From CAYTAP01 sp964435775 (lineage in GTDB: Bacteria > Planctomycetota > Phycisphaerae > Tepidisphaerales > Tepidisphaeraceae), in the NCBI GenBank assembly GCA_964435775.1, contig CAYTAP010000068.1, positions 1 to 22,092 of the forward strand: a DNA stretch of 22,092 nt, given 5' to 3'. Under the pieces are notes generated by a model. The model ran no database searches. It had not been told where the DNA came from and was given only the letters and a program-made list of their open reading frames with translations. Positions 1-8,096 of this stretch are shown piece after piece. How positions within the stretch are numbered: the stretch's first letter is position 1; each line of letters starts with the position of its first letter. The translations under genes and the position numbers were made by a program.

Positions 1-6
1 GAGTGC

Positions 7-816
7 ATGTTCCGTTTGACCCGCGAGGTGCGCTTCGCCATCAATCCAATGCCGGACAAGCAGTTGGCCGGCGCGCCCTCCAACAGCTACGGCGGTTTCC
101 CATCACTGACGGGGCTTGGGCAATACATGACGCTCGCGGTGACGCTGGAGGGGGATTTGGATCCCCACACGCACTATCTGCGAAACATCAAGGACATCGA
201 TGATGTGGTGCGCCGGGAAGCGATACCAATCATTGAGACTTTTGTGCGCGAGCAATGGGCCGCGCATCATGAGGCGGGCGACCACGGTTTTGATCTGCCC
301 GCGCGGTTGTACGAACACCTGCGGACGGCGTGGCGCGGCGCAGCGCTGGCGAAGATTCAGTTGGCGCTGAGTCCGTATCTTTCGGTGGCTTGTGACAAGG
401 CGGAGCATCGCATGGTCCAATTGAGCGAGAAGTTTGAGTTTTCCGCCTCCCACCGGTTGCACAATCCGGAATTGAGCGACGAGGAGAACCGTCGTACCTA
501 TGGCAAATGCAACAACCCCGCCGGTCACGGGCATAATTACCAGTTGCAGGTGACGCTCCGCGGCGTGCCGGATCATCGCGGTGTATTGGTGGAACTGCCG
601 GCATTCGAGCGCATCGTGACCACGACGGTCCTTGATCGCTTCGACCATCAAAACCTCAACGCCGCGCCTGAGTTTCGGGAATTGATCCCCAGCGTCGAAA
701 ACATCGCGAAGGTCATCTACCGCATGCTTAAGGAGCCATTGGAGGGCCAACACGCCGGCCTCGCCTCGGTGACTGTGTGGGAAACGTCCAAGACCTGGTG
801 CAAATACATCGAATAG
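7..816 (+). CDS. queD: Tandem-domain 6-carboxytetrahydropterin synthase / 6-pyruvoyl-tetrahydropterin synthase family protein (QueD-like)
   Basis: 269 aa, about twice the length of a single QueD. The C-terminal half (about 140-268) has the whole PTPS signature: H149 in FSASHRL, C168 in GKCNNP, the zinc pair H174 and H176 in GHGHNY, D213-H214 in RFDHQNLN and E259 in VWETSK. By family knowledge these are the zinc ligands, the catalytic Cys and His, and the pterin-binding Glu. The N-terminal half (about 3-75) keeps the same fold pattern (FAIN, then GQYMTLAVTLEGDLDP, then a helix) but has no HxH or catalytic Cys, so it looks like a degenerate copy. QueD makes 6-carboxytetrahydropterin from dihydroneopterin triphosphate on the way to queuosine; PTPS makes 6-pyruvoyl-tetrahydropterin. 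The Cys-containing motif fits either, and no other queuosine gene is in view. The ATG at position 7 gives the expected N-terminus, so the gene is probably complete. The next gene starts 32 nt downstream. Confidence 0.88.
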   Translation: MFRLTREVRFAINPMPDKQLAGAPSNSYGGFPSLTGLGQYMTLAVTLEGDLDPHTHYLRNIKDIDDVVRREAIPIIETFVREQWAAHHEAGDHGFDLPARLYEHLRTAWRGAALAKIQLALSPYLSVACDKAEHRMVQLSEKFEFSASHRLHNPELSDEENRRTYGKCNNPAGHGHNYQLQVTLRGVPDHRGVLVELPAFERIVTTTVLDRFDHQNLNAAPEFRELIPSVENIAKVIYRMLKEPLEGQHAGLASVTVWETSKTWCKYIE

Positions 817-848
817 CGCGCAGTCGGCGGCCTTTAGTCCATTCCACT

Positions 849-2135
849 ATGAATGCACTTCTCGTCACCATCGGATCCCACGGAGATGTGCATCCCTTCG
901 TCGGCCTGGGGCGGGCGCTGCGAAAGCGGGGGCACAGGGTGACCCTGCTCACCGCGCCTCACTTCGAGACGATGGCGCGCGAGGCCGGTTTGGATTTTGA
1001 ATCGTTCGGATCGGCCGAGCATTTTGAGAAAGTCATCAACGATCCCCGGTTGTGGCATCAGCGGCGCGGCTTTCGCTTTATTTTTGAGGAAGGCATCCTT
1101 CCTCTCATACCGGTTGTGTACCAGGCAGTTGAACGGCACGTCAACACGAGCAGGCAGTCCAATGAGCCGCTCGTGGTCGTGGCGCACGGCATCGCGTTTG
1201 GGGCTCGAATCGCACAGGAAAAGCTGGGCGTTGCGCTGGCGACGGTCCATCTGGCGCCTGCGGTCTTCCGCAGCGCGGAGATGCCGCCCGTCCTGCCCGG
1301 CGTCCCCAAAATGCCCGCATGGCTGCCGCGCCCCATCAAGCGATTCGCGTATCACCTGGCGGATTTTGCCTATATCGATCGCCTGCTGGCGCCCAAGGTC
1401 AACGCATTTCGCGGCGCGCTCGGCCTGCCGCCGGTGCGGGGCATCCTCAATGCGTGGTGGAACTCGCCCCAGCGGATCATCGCCCTGTTCCCCGAATGGT
1501 TTGCCCCGCCTCAATCGGATTGGCCGAAGCAGGCGAGGTTGACGGGTTTCCCTCTTTTTGACGAAGCGGAAACCGCCACGCTCGACGATGACCTGATGCG
1601 ATTTCTCAATGAGGGCGAACCACCGATCATCTTCACGCCAGGGTCGGCCAATGTTCACGCCAAATCGTTCTGCCACGAATCGGCGAAGGCCTGCACAATG
1701 CTCGGGCGGCGAGGTGTGTTGCTGACGCACCATCCTGAAAATGAACCGCCCGTTCTGCCGCCGGGCGTGCGTCGATTTGGTTATGCGCCTTTCAGCGCCG
1801 TGCTTCCCCATGCCGCTGCGTTGGTCCATCACGGCGGCATCGGCACGATCGCGCAGGCACTGTCGGCCGGAACGCCTCAACTGGGCGTCCCCCTCAGCCA
1901 TGACCAGTTCGACAACACCAGCCGGATCGTGCGGCTGGGAACAGGACGATATCTCCCCGCCGCCCGTTACACCGCCGCCCGCGCCGCGCCGTTGCTCACT
2001 GAGATTCTAACCGCCCCCGATGTGGCGCGGGCTTGCGCGGAGTGTGCGATGAGGGTCCGCGCCGACCACCCGCTGGATGTTGCCTGCGCCCTGGTTGAGG
2101 AATTGATGGCCAATCCGATCAGCGAACGCATTTGA
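849..2135 (+). CDS. MGT-type (GT1-like) nucleotide-sugar glycosyltransferase
   Basis: 428 aa from the ATG at 849, an in-frame choice over an ATG at 777 that lies inside the previous gene. The protein begins NALLVTIGSHGDVHPFVGLG, the N-terminal Rossmann signature of macrolide/sterol-type UDP- or TDP-sugar transferases (GT1), with the acceptor domain in the first half. In the second half, FTPGSANVHAKSF opens the donor domain, and VHHGGIGTIAQALSAGTPQL (about 326-345) followed by PLSHDQFDNTSRI is the donor-binding motif of MGT/UGT proteins. There is no signal peptide, so it is cytoplasmic or membrane-peripheral. The likely role is transfer of a sugar to a small lipophilic acceptor; the acceptor cannot be read from the sequence. 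It lies 32 nt after the QueD-like gene in the same direction, so co-transcription is possible but no functional link is evident. Confidence 0.85.
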   Translation: MNALLVTIGSHGDVHPFVGLGRALRKRGHRVTLLTAPHFETMAREAGLDFESFGSAEHFEKVINDPRLWHQRRGFRFIFEEGILPLIPVVYQAVERHVNTSRQSNEPLVVVAHGIAFGARIAQEKLGVALATVHLAPAVFRSAEMPPVLPGVPKMPAWLPRPIKRFAYHLADFAYIDRLLAPKVNAFRGALGLPPVRGILNAWWNSPQRIIALFPEWFAPPQSDWPKQARLTGFPLFDEAETATLDDDLMRFLNEGEPPIIFTPGSANVHAKSFCHESAKACTMLGRRGVLLTHHPENEPPVLPPGVRRFGYAPFSAVLPHAAALVHHGGIGTIAQALSAGTPQLGVPLSHDQFDNTSRIVRLGTGRYLPAARYTAARAAPLLTEILTAPDVARACAECAMRVRADHPLDVACALVEELMANPISERI

Positions 2136-2168
2136 GCGACAGGTGGCTCTGCGGCGGACTCATCCAAC

Positions 2169-2621
2169 TCATTCCCTGGCGGCTTCACCGTCCAGAAGAG
2201 CCAGCCGATTCATCGCCTCGCGCTTGCCCAGCCCGCGAATGGACGCCAGTTTCGCAAGCTGTGCCTGTCGCGGCCGAACTTTGCCGCTTTCCCAGTGGTA
2301 GATCGTCAAGCCCGACACCCCGACCAGTCGCCCGTAATCCATCGCCGAAAGCCCGAGCCGTGAACGGTGGGATCGAACACCATCGGCGCGAAACCGCTTG
2401 CCCTGTGCCTCATCCGCCGCCGGCGCCTCATTGACCCGCCGCTTCTCCTGCTTGCGCAGGTAATTCAAATCGCGCGACAACTTCGACACTTCCCGTTTGA
2501 GCGCCGCAATGTCCCGTCGGTATTGGGACGTTGCTCGCTTGACGGCCTGCATGTTGCCATGAAGCTCCCGGCGGGCCAGGCGTCGAATATGGTCATTAAG
2601 AACTGCGGTGATGTTGGGCAT
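2169..2621 (-). CDS. XRE-like helix-turn-helix regulator with N-terminal coiled coil
   Basis: 150 aa. Residues 1-70 are charged and heptad-like (AALKREVSKLSRDLNYLRKQ), predicting a coiled coil. Residues about 85-130 hold an HTH of the lambda-Cro/XRE type: MDYGRLVGVSGLTIYHWESG, with the typical Y-x-W-E-x-G-x-x-R-P pattern before a Lys/Ala-rich helix. This architecture recurs as a widespread small regulator. The start is supported by a strong Shine-Dalgarno site, AAAAGGAGAACATCA then ATG (minus strand, 2622-2636). It is divergent from the GH172 gene and could act on the shared 132-nt region, but that is inference. Targets are unknown. Confidence 0.8.
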   Translation of the reverse strand: MPNITAVLNDHIRRLARRELHGNMQAVKRATSQYRRDIAALKREVSKLSRDLNYLRKQEKRRVNEAPAADEAQGKRFRADGVRSHRSRLGLSAMDYGRLVGVSGLTIYHWESGKVRPRQAQLAKLASIRGLGKREAMNRLALLDGEAARE

Positions 2622-2753
2622 TGATGTTCTCCTTTTACTAGCAAACGTTTGTATGTATCCTATGGCGGATTGCGAACATCATCGCCAATGATGGCGACGA
2701 TGTAAATAACATTAAGCCGCAATTGCAACTATACACTATTTGGAGAAAAGGGA
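2622..2753. promoter_or_regulatory. Divergent intergenic region between the XRE-like regulator and GH172 gene
   Basis: 132 nt, visibly AT-richer than its surroundings. It carries the minus-strand SD AAAAGGAG next to 2621 and the plus-strand SD GGAGAAAAGGGA next to 2754. Promoters for both genes should lie here. Candidate -10 hexamers exist on both strands, but none pairs with a convincing -35, so I assign no exact promoter. Confidence 0.55.
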
Positions 2754-3851
2754 ATGGGATCCTTCAACGGGCTTGGTCTGCACCTGGGTAATCTTTCTCA
2801 ACTTTCACAAGCGGAATCGCGCTCCATCAGCCCTGAAAATCCAACGGGTGAGCGGGGCAAAGGGGCAATGGAGATTCCCACCGACCCCAATTCCCACGCC
2901 CGCGAGCTCGGCCAGGGATGGAAAGTCCGTCCCTGCGTAGTCATCGCACCGGGCGAAACGCATACCATCGCCGACATCCAAGCCCAGGGCGTCATACAAC
3001 AAATCTGGATGACCCCCATCGGGAACTGGCGCCACACCATCCTCCGGTTCTACTGGGATGGCCAGGAACAACCCTCCGTGGAATGCCCCATCGGCGACTT
3101 CTTCGCCAGCGGTTGGAGCAAGTACGCCCAACTCTCCTCCCTGGCCGTGTGCGTCAATCCCGCCAGCGCTTTCAACTGCTATTGGGAAATGCCCTTCCGG
3201 AAAAGTTGCCGGATCACCGCGACCAATATCGCCCCCAAGCCCATGACCCTGTTTTATCAGGTCAATTACACGCTGACCCAGGTGCCCGATGACCGCGCCT
3301 ACTTCCACGCCCAGTTTCGACGCGTCAACCCAGTCCCCTACAAGGAGGTCTACACGATACTCGACAACATCACCGGCCAAGGACACTACGTCGGCACCTA
3401 CCTGGCATGGGGCGTCAACTCCAGCGGCTGGTGGGGTGAGGGGGAAATCAAGTTTTATATGGATGATGACCAGGAGTTTCCCACCATCTGCGGCACCGGC
3501 ACCGAAGACTATTTCTGCGGAAGCTATAACTTCGACGTGGGCGCCTTCGACAAAACACAAGCCAGCAGGTACCAGGAGTTCACCACCCCCTACGCCGGTT
3601 TGCACCAGGTCCTTCGTCCTGATGGCGTCTATCAATCGCAGACCCGCTTCGGCATGTATCGCTGGCACATCGTCGATCCGATCCGCTTCCAAAAGAAGAT
3701 CCGCGTGACGATCCAGGCGCTGGGCTGGCAGAGTGGCGGGCGGTTCCGCCCCCTCCAGGATGACATCGCATCCGTCGCTTTCTGGTACCAAACCCTGCCC
3801 ACCCCCGCCTTCCCCGCCTTGCCGGACTTCGATCATCTTGACCAGGGGTGA
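2754..3851 (+). CDS. Glycoside hydrolase family 172 (DUF2961) protein
   Basis: 365 aa. The N-terminus (FNGLGLHLGNLSQLSQAESR, then ISPENPTGERGKG) is the recognisable start of DUF2961 proteins, now grouped as GH172. Two acidic motifs of the family are present: GEGEIKFYMDDD with E229/E231 and GTGTEDYF with E251. From family knowledge, one Glu from each motif serves as catalytic pair in characterised members, which act on fructofuranosides or arabinofuranosides. The middle contains further conserved stretches (IGDFFASGW, FNCYWEMPF). The length matches single-domain members. There is no signal peptide, so this copy appears cytoplasmic. A good SD (GGAGAAAAGGGA) supports the ATG at 2754. The substrate cannot be read from the sequence. 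The divergent XRE-like gene may regulate it. Confidence 0.88.
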   Translation: MGSFNGLGLHLGNLSQLSQAESRSISPENPTGERGKGAMEIPTDPNSHARELGQGWKVRPCVVIAPGETHTIADIQAQGVIQQIWMTPIGNWRHTILRFYWDGQEQPSVECPIGDFFASGWSKYAQLSSLAVCVNPASAFNCYWEMPFRKSCRITATNIAPKPMTLFYQVNYTLTQVPDDRAYFHAQFRRVNPVPYKEVYTILDNITGQGHYVGTYLAWGVNSSGWWGEGEIKFYMDDDQEFPTICGTGTEDYFCGSYNFDVGAFDKTQASRYQEFTTPYAGLHQVLRPDGVYQSQTRFGMYRWHIVDPIRFQKKIRVTIQALGWQSGGRFRPLQDDIASVAFWYQTLPTPAFPALPDFDHLDQG

Positions 3852-3859
3852 CGCTTGTG

Positions 3860-3881
3860 GTCCCAACGATGATGATGGGAC
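3860..3881 (+). terminator. Weak hairpin after the GH172 gene
   Basis: GTCCCA (3860-3865) and TGGGAC (3876-3881) form a perfect 6-bp stem with a 10-nt loop, 9 nt after the GH172 stop. No T-run follows, so it is at best a weak or factor-assisted terminator. Confidence 0.3.
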
Positions 3882-3896
3882 GCGCGGCATAAACAA

Positions 3897-3926
3897 TTGC
3901 CGCCCGCCCCTTTGTGCGGGTAAATT
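3897..3926 (+). promoter_or_regulatory. Promoter with spacer inverted repeat, probably leaderless start
   Basis: TTGCCG (3897-3902) and TAAATT (3921-3926) are 18 nt apart and match the -35/-10 pattern at 4 and 5 of 6 positions. The ATG of the next gene is only 6 nt after the -10, so transcription would begin at or next to the start codon and no SD is visible. The spacer contains an inverted repeat, CCCGC (3903-3907) and GCGGG (3916-3920), which could be an operator, perhaps for the encoded HTH protein itself. Confidence 0.5.
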
Positions 3927-3932
3927 GCGTCA

Positions 3933-4436
3933 ATGAAATCCTACGAGGTTATTCGCGCGGCTGTTGACGAACCAGGGGTCAAGGCTGTGGCCGCGGCGTT
4001 GAAAGTTTCGCCGGCGCTGGTCTATAAATGGTGCGAAGCCCCGGCCGACGAAACCGATCCCGATCAATCCGGCACGCGCAACCCGCTGGACCGCGCCCGC
4101 GACATCTACGAAATCACAAAGGACATCCGCCTGGTCCGCTGGCTCTGCAACGAGGCCGGTGGCTTCTACGTCGCCAACCCGGTGCCGGAAATCCGCAAGA
4201 GCATCGACGAACATATCTTCAACGAAACCCGCTCGATGGTCCGCGACTTCAGCGAACTGCTCGAAGCCGTCACCGAGAGCGTTGAGGACGATCAAAACAT
4301 CGACCCCGCCGAGGCCGACACCATCCGTCAGAAGTGGGAGGACCTCAAAGCCTGCGTGGAACGCTTCGTCATCAGTTGCGAGCGCGGACATTATCATTTG
4401 AAAAAGAAACCCCAGCCCCGCCCGCAACCCGAGTAG
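3933..4436 (+). CDS. Small HTH regulator resembling phage CII/CP76-type proteins
   Basis: 167 aa. Residues about 14-33 (VKAVAAALKVSPALVYKWCE) form an HTH like that of the phage regulatory CII/CP76 family. The following SGTRNPLDRARDIYEITKDI and LVRWLCNEAGGFYVANP match the way those proteins continue after the HTH, and the C-terminal half is a long acidic helical segment ending in a Lys/Pro tail (KKKPQPRPQPE). The family name rests on motif recognition, not alignment. It stands alone without phage genes, so it is more likely a domesticated chromosomal regulator than a prophage remnant. It has its own promoter with a probable leaderless start. The downstream secreted-protein gene begins 66 nt later and could be in the same transcript. 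Confidence 0.65.
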   Translation: MKSYEVIRAAVDEPGVKAVAAALKVSPALVYKWCEAPADETDPDQSGTRNPLDRARDIYEITKDIRLVRWLCNEAGGFYVANPVPEIRKSIDEHIFNETRSMVRDFSELLEAVTESVEDDQNIDPAEADTIRQKWEDLKACVERFVISCERGHYHLKKKPQPRPQPE

Positions 4437-4502
4437 CCGCGGTCTCCACAAGTGATTTTAGAACCATTCGCAATGGCTGGACGCGCTTTTGGAACATTTC
4501 TC

Positions 4503-6383
4503 ATGACACGCCGCTTTGTCCGTTTCGGACCAATGGCCCTCTGCCTGGCGATTGCTCTTCTGCCGCTCCCGCAGGCGCGAGGGGACACCCATGCCGACAA
4601 CCCGGCCGAGCACCTTGGGCTCACTGCGTCGCTTCGTGATTCGTTTCTGAACGCCGCTGAAAAACAACTGAAGAGCGAGGCGAAAGTATCAACAACCTTT
4701 TGGGACTGGCTCAACCAGCACCCTCAAATCCGCAGCGGGCTGCTCACCAGCGCCGTTCCCGTGCCGGCCGTTTATGCAGAAAACCTTGATCGCCTCCGCA
4801 TCGCATTGGGAAAAGCGAACGCCGACCGCTATGCCCAGTTGATCCTTGGCGTCTCCCTCACGCGTCAAATGGAACCGGCCACCCCCCGCAACGCCGATGG
4901 TTCGTACATCGCCTCGGCGTACGGCTCCACACCCCCTTCAACCAGCCCGGCGGTCGAGATGGTGGCCGACCATCTTAAAAAAGCCAGGATGTCGCTGGCC
5001 GACTTTGTCCCACAAATGGACAAGATTCTGAACGATCTTCACATCCCGGCGCCAGCCAAGCGTGACCGCAGCGCCTTCATCGACGAGGTCGCCTATGCCA
5101 CGAACACTTATCCGCCCCGCACGTTGCTCCCGCTCGTGGACTGTCTGAAGAACCTCATCGCACACCATGAAACCCCTCTTCCGGTGTTCAAGGACAAGGG
5201 GCCGCAATGGCCGCTCTTTCCTTTGGACAAAGCGCCCTGGCCATTGCTCGCGCCTCTTCGCCAGACGCTTCCAAAAAGCGAACTCGTCTTCATATGGAAT
5301 CGCTTCAACGGAAAAATCGCGGGTGCGACGAGCCGCCTCGCCACCTACGGCAAATACACCTTCGACTACACCAAGCCGTCAATCCAGTACAAACAAAGCG
5401 TTTGGAACCCCAACGCCCTGCCCCGCATCATCGAAGATGGCGGCGTGTGCGGCCGACTCTCCACGTTATCGCAATTGTCACAAGTCGCCCTGGGAAGACC
5501 GGCGGTGGGCATGTATCAGCCCGGCCATCGCGCCCTGCTCGTCTACCAGCACAACGACAAGACCGGCCATTACAAGGCCGTGCTCGAACAGGGCATCACA
5601 TCCCCCTTCCGCTCCACCAACCAGTGGTTTCTTCCGCCGCCCAATGGAATGCGCGTGCGGGAAAAGGGGACGGTGGTCGGCGTCGAATATCATGTCGCCC
5701 TCACGCTGGCGATGAACTTCGACCAGACGCGCTACACCAACAGCCGCATCGCTTATTTTCTAGCCCTCAAGCCCACAGCCTCGCGCCAAGGGAAAATCGC
5801 TCTGCTCCAAAGCGCCGTCCGCTTGAACCCTTACAATCTCGAAGCGTGGTATGCCTTGTCCGACATGAACGGCGCGGATGCCGCCGCCGCCAATGAGGTC
5901 CTGGCGCGCATGGATGAGCTCATGCTCTCCCCCAACAGCGGCCTTGCCCGCGAGCGCGCGATGCAAGGCGACGCCGACTGGGCTTCGCTGGCGAATCATC
6001 CCCTGCCCAAGGACCTGCGGGGGGACGCAAACCTGGTTGCCTCGGTGGTCGGACGGGAAATCATCACGAGCGTTTACGAATCCGCCCTGCGCGACAAGCG
6101 GAATGCAAAAGCCAACCAGGCGAACTTGAAAGACGAAATCGCCCGCCGGGAAAAACTGCATCTCCTCAAGAGCGACGACCTCGCGCCTTTGTTGAAAAAG
6201 TACAAGGACCTGGTCCAAAGCCCGTCGGATCGGCCGACAACCTCGCCAACTTCACGCCGGACTCAGCTCCAACCCTTCCCATTCTTCTTCGTCCCGCAAA
6301 TCGCCACCTCAATGCCCAGGGCGTCGGCGAAGGCGGCCTTGGCGAGCATCGCCTTGTCCGCGTCGGCGGCGCTGTTGGCATAG
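4503..6383 (+). CDS. Secreted protein with transglutaminase-like Cys-His motif and TPR-like C-terminus
   Basis: 626 aa from the ATG at 4503. A GTG at 4452 and an ATG at 4473 are also in frame, but 4503 gives a clean signal peptide: TRRFVR, then a hydrophobic core MALCLAIALLPL and cleavage near ARG-DT. The mid-region has EDGGVCGRLS (C316) and, 26 residues later, PGHRALLVY (H342). This resembles the Cys-His core of transglutaminase-like/papain-fold proteins, where a Cys in a GGxCG context is followed by His in a strand. A third (Asp) residue is not assigned. About residues 425-480 look like helical repeats (AYFLALKP, LLQSAVRLNPYNLEAWYALS), TPR-like. The last 40 residues lie antisense to the next gene and are low-complexity, Pro- then Ala/Ser-rich, so the natural end may be nearer 6240. 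The overall family is not recognised. Confidence 0.7.
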   Translation: MTRRFVRFGPMALCLAIALLPLPQARGDTHADNPAEHLGLTASLRDSFLNAAEKQLKSEAKVSTTFWDWLNQHPQIRSGLLTSAVPVPAVYAENLDRLRIALGKANADRYAQLILGVSLTRQMEPATPRNADGSYIASAYGSTPPSTSPAVEMVADHLKKARMSLADFVPQMDKILNDLHIPAPAKRDRSAFIDEVAYATNTYPPRTLLPLVDCLKNLIAHHETPLPVFKDKGPQWPLFPLDKAPWPLLAPLRQTLPKSELVFIWNRFNGKIAGATSRLATYGKYTFDYTKPSIQYKQSVWNPNALPRIIEDGGVCGRLSTLSQLSQVALGRPAVGMYQPGHRALLVYQHNDKTGHYKAVLEQGITSPFRSTNQWFLPPPNGMRVREKGTVVGVEYHVALTLAMNFDQTRYTNSRIAYFLALKPTASRQGKIALLQSAVRLNPYNLEAWYALSDMNGADAAAANEVLARMDELMLSPNSGLARERAMQGDADWASLANHPLPKDLRGDANLVASVVGREIITSVYESALRDKRNAKANQANLKDEIARREKLHLLKSDDLAPLLKKYKDLVQSPSDRPTTSPTSRRTQLQPFPFFFVPQIATSMPRASAKAALASIALSASAALLA

Positions 6384-7930
6384 ACGACCTGCAGGTGGTT
6401 CGCCTTGTGCCGCGCCATCATCTGATCGCGCGATGTGCCATAGGTCACGGCGTGCATGATCGGCCACTGCGGCGTCGTCGCATCCCAGCGGCGTTTGGTC
6501 TCCTCCTCCGGCAATTCCACCGCCGCGCCCCGGCCGAGGTCCATCTTCAGCTTGTCATTTTCGATATAAACTCGAGACCAGACGATCTCGCCGGGCTTGC
6601 TGATCCCCTTGAGCGTGCCGCCGCCCAGACGGAAGTACATGCTCGGCTGGCGCTCGCTGCTGGCGCCCTTCCATCCACCGGCAAAATGGGCCGGCGGCAC
6701 CGCGCCGGAAATGAGGAAGACCCAGACATAATCCGACACCGTGCCGCTGCGATCCGGATCACCCCACCGCAGGTCGTGCAGCGTATTTTCCACCGGCTGG
6801 TTCATCGCCTGGTGAACCCGCTGCGTCAGCAGCCCATCGAGCCCCGCGCATTCATCCACCTCGTTGAAACAGGGAATCGGCTGACCGGCGCGAATCGTCC
6901 GCCTGCCATCGCGGCTTTTCACCGGCGGGCGGTCGGCGTTGTTCAGCGTCCCCTCCACAAGATCGGAGGCCGGAAGCAGATCCTTCAGCCCCTGTTGATA
7001 TTGAATGCCAATCACATCGCATCCGAAATCATCCGCGATCCGCACCGCCGCGATATACATCTTGCACTGCTGAAGAATCTGCTGATCGGTCAGATCATTT
7101 TCCTCATCAGGTCCCGTCTTGAAGGTCATCCCGCGCTGCTCCATCCATCGCCGCACCTCCTTCGCCTCGGCGTCGGAGACCTGCGTCGTTTCATAATAAA
7201 GCGCCGACTGGCTGAGCCGTTCCTTGTAAACCCCCGTCGGGTTGAGCAGATGATCCGGGATGATCGCATTGAACATCCCCATGCACCCTTCATCGAACAC
7301 GCCGAGGATCGCCTTGTTGCGCAGCAATTGCTCGGCCAGTTTGCTCCCCAGCTTCTTCTCCGCGCCGCCGACGGTGACGTTCTTCCACTTGGTCACATGG
7401 TTGATCTTGTGCTTCGCCTGTCCGGTCCTCAGCCACTGCCGCAGGTAGTCGAGAAAGAAATCATCCGTGAAATCCTCGCTCCAGATCGTCGAGTATTTCA
7501 CCCCCGCCTTCGTCAGCGATCCATTGAGGTTCAGCATCCCCACCAGTCCTGGCCACGTCCCCGACCAATTGGCGACAGTCAGGATCGGCCCGCGATGCGA
7601 GATGAGCCCGTGCAGCAGGTGATGCGAATACTGCCAGACCGACTCGGCCACGATCAGCGGCGCTTCCGGATCAACCTGGGCGAATACCTCCATCCCTTCC
7701 TTCTGACTTCCGATGAAACCATGCCCCTCTTCCTGTCGATACGGGTGCATGCGAACCAGTTCATACCCTTCGGCCGCCAGCGCCTTGCCCAGCGCCTTTT
7801 CCATCTCCGCCTGCGCCGGCCAGCACTTGCGATTGGCCGACAGGCGCAAGTCGCCGTTGGCGATCAACTGAACCTGCTTCTTCTTCATTTTCGGCGACTT
7901 GGAAGCGGCGGGAAGTGCATATGCGGCCAT
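6263..7930 (-). CDS. L-fucose/L-arabinose isomerase-fold protein (fucose-isomerase-like, COG2407 type)
   Basis: 555 aa, close to the length of FucI-type aldose-ketose isomerases. Recognisable segments are AESVWQYSHHLLHGL, a GPILTVANWSGTWPGLVGMLNLNGSL stretch of the sugar isomerase N-terminal domains, VFDEGCMGMFNAIIPDHLL, CFNEVDECAGLDGLLTQ (E357, D359, E360) and a C-terminal ANHLQVVYA with H512. In FucI the metal site uses a Glu, an Asp and a C-terminal His; E357/D359 and H512 are candidates, but the full triad is not proved. Expected reaction: isomerisation of a deoxy- or pentose sugar in the cytoplasm. The substrate is unknown. ATG at 7930 has GGAG 10 nt upstream; an ATG at 7888 is an alternative. 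Its 3' end overlaps the convergent secreted-protein gene by 121 nt. TsaB lies 166 nt upstream on the same strand, with nothing notable between them. Confidence 0.82.
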   Translation of the reverse strand: MAAYALPAASKSPKMKKKQVQLIANGDLRLSANRKCWPAQAEMEKALGKALAAEGYELVRMHPYRQEEGHGFIGSQKEGMEVFAQVDPEAPLIVAESVWQYSHHLLHGLISHRGPILTVANWSGTWPGLVGMLNLNGSLTKAGVKYSTIWSEDFTDDFFLDYLRQWLRTGQAKHKINHVTKWKNVTVGGAEKKLGSKLAEQLLRNKAILGVFDEGCMGMFNAIIPDHLLNPTGVYKERLSQSALYYETTQVSDAEAKEVRRWMEQRGMTFKTGPDEENDLTDQQILQQCKMYIAAVRIADDFGCDVIGIQYQQGLKDLLPASDLVEGTLNNADRPPVKSRDGRRTIRAGQPIPCFNEVDECAGLDGLLTQRVHQAMNQPVENTLHDLRWGDPDRSGTVSDYVWVFLISGAVPPAHFAGGWKGASSERQPSMYFRLGGGTLKGISKPGEIVWSRVYIENDKLKMDLGRGAAVELPEEETKRRWDATTPQWPIMHAVTYGTSRDQMMARHKANHLQVVYANSAADADKAMLAKAAFADALGIEVAICGTKKNGKGWS

Positions 7931-8096
7931 GAGTCATCACTCCATTTCGGGGAAGGTTGCAATCGTTTGCCCACGCAATCCGGCACCCGCCGAAATTGCG
8001 GCTATGTGACATGCCCCATCATACGCGAGAGGGCCGGAAGTGAAAGTGGTTGATTTCGCAATCGATGCCGCATGACGCATTTGGCAGCGTGACGAG

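Noticed and set aside
2169..3851. A toxin-antitoxin pair formed by the XRE-like gene and its neighbour
   Set aside because: The neighbour is a 365-aa glycoside hydrolase on the opposite strand, and the regulator has a coiled-coil plus XRE layout unlike a typical antitoxin.
3933..4436. Prophage remnant signalled by a CII-like regulator
   Set aside because: No integrase, capsid, tail or other phage gene and no att-like repeat nearby; neighbours are ordinary chromosomal genes.
6395..8053. 552-codon open frame on the plus strand
   Set aside because: It is antisense to the fucose-isomerase-like gene for most of its length; composition is Arg/His/Leu-rich without any motif, typical of a GC-rich shadow frame.
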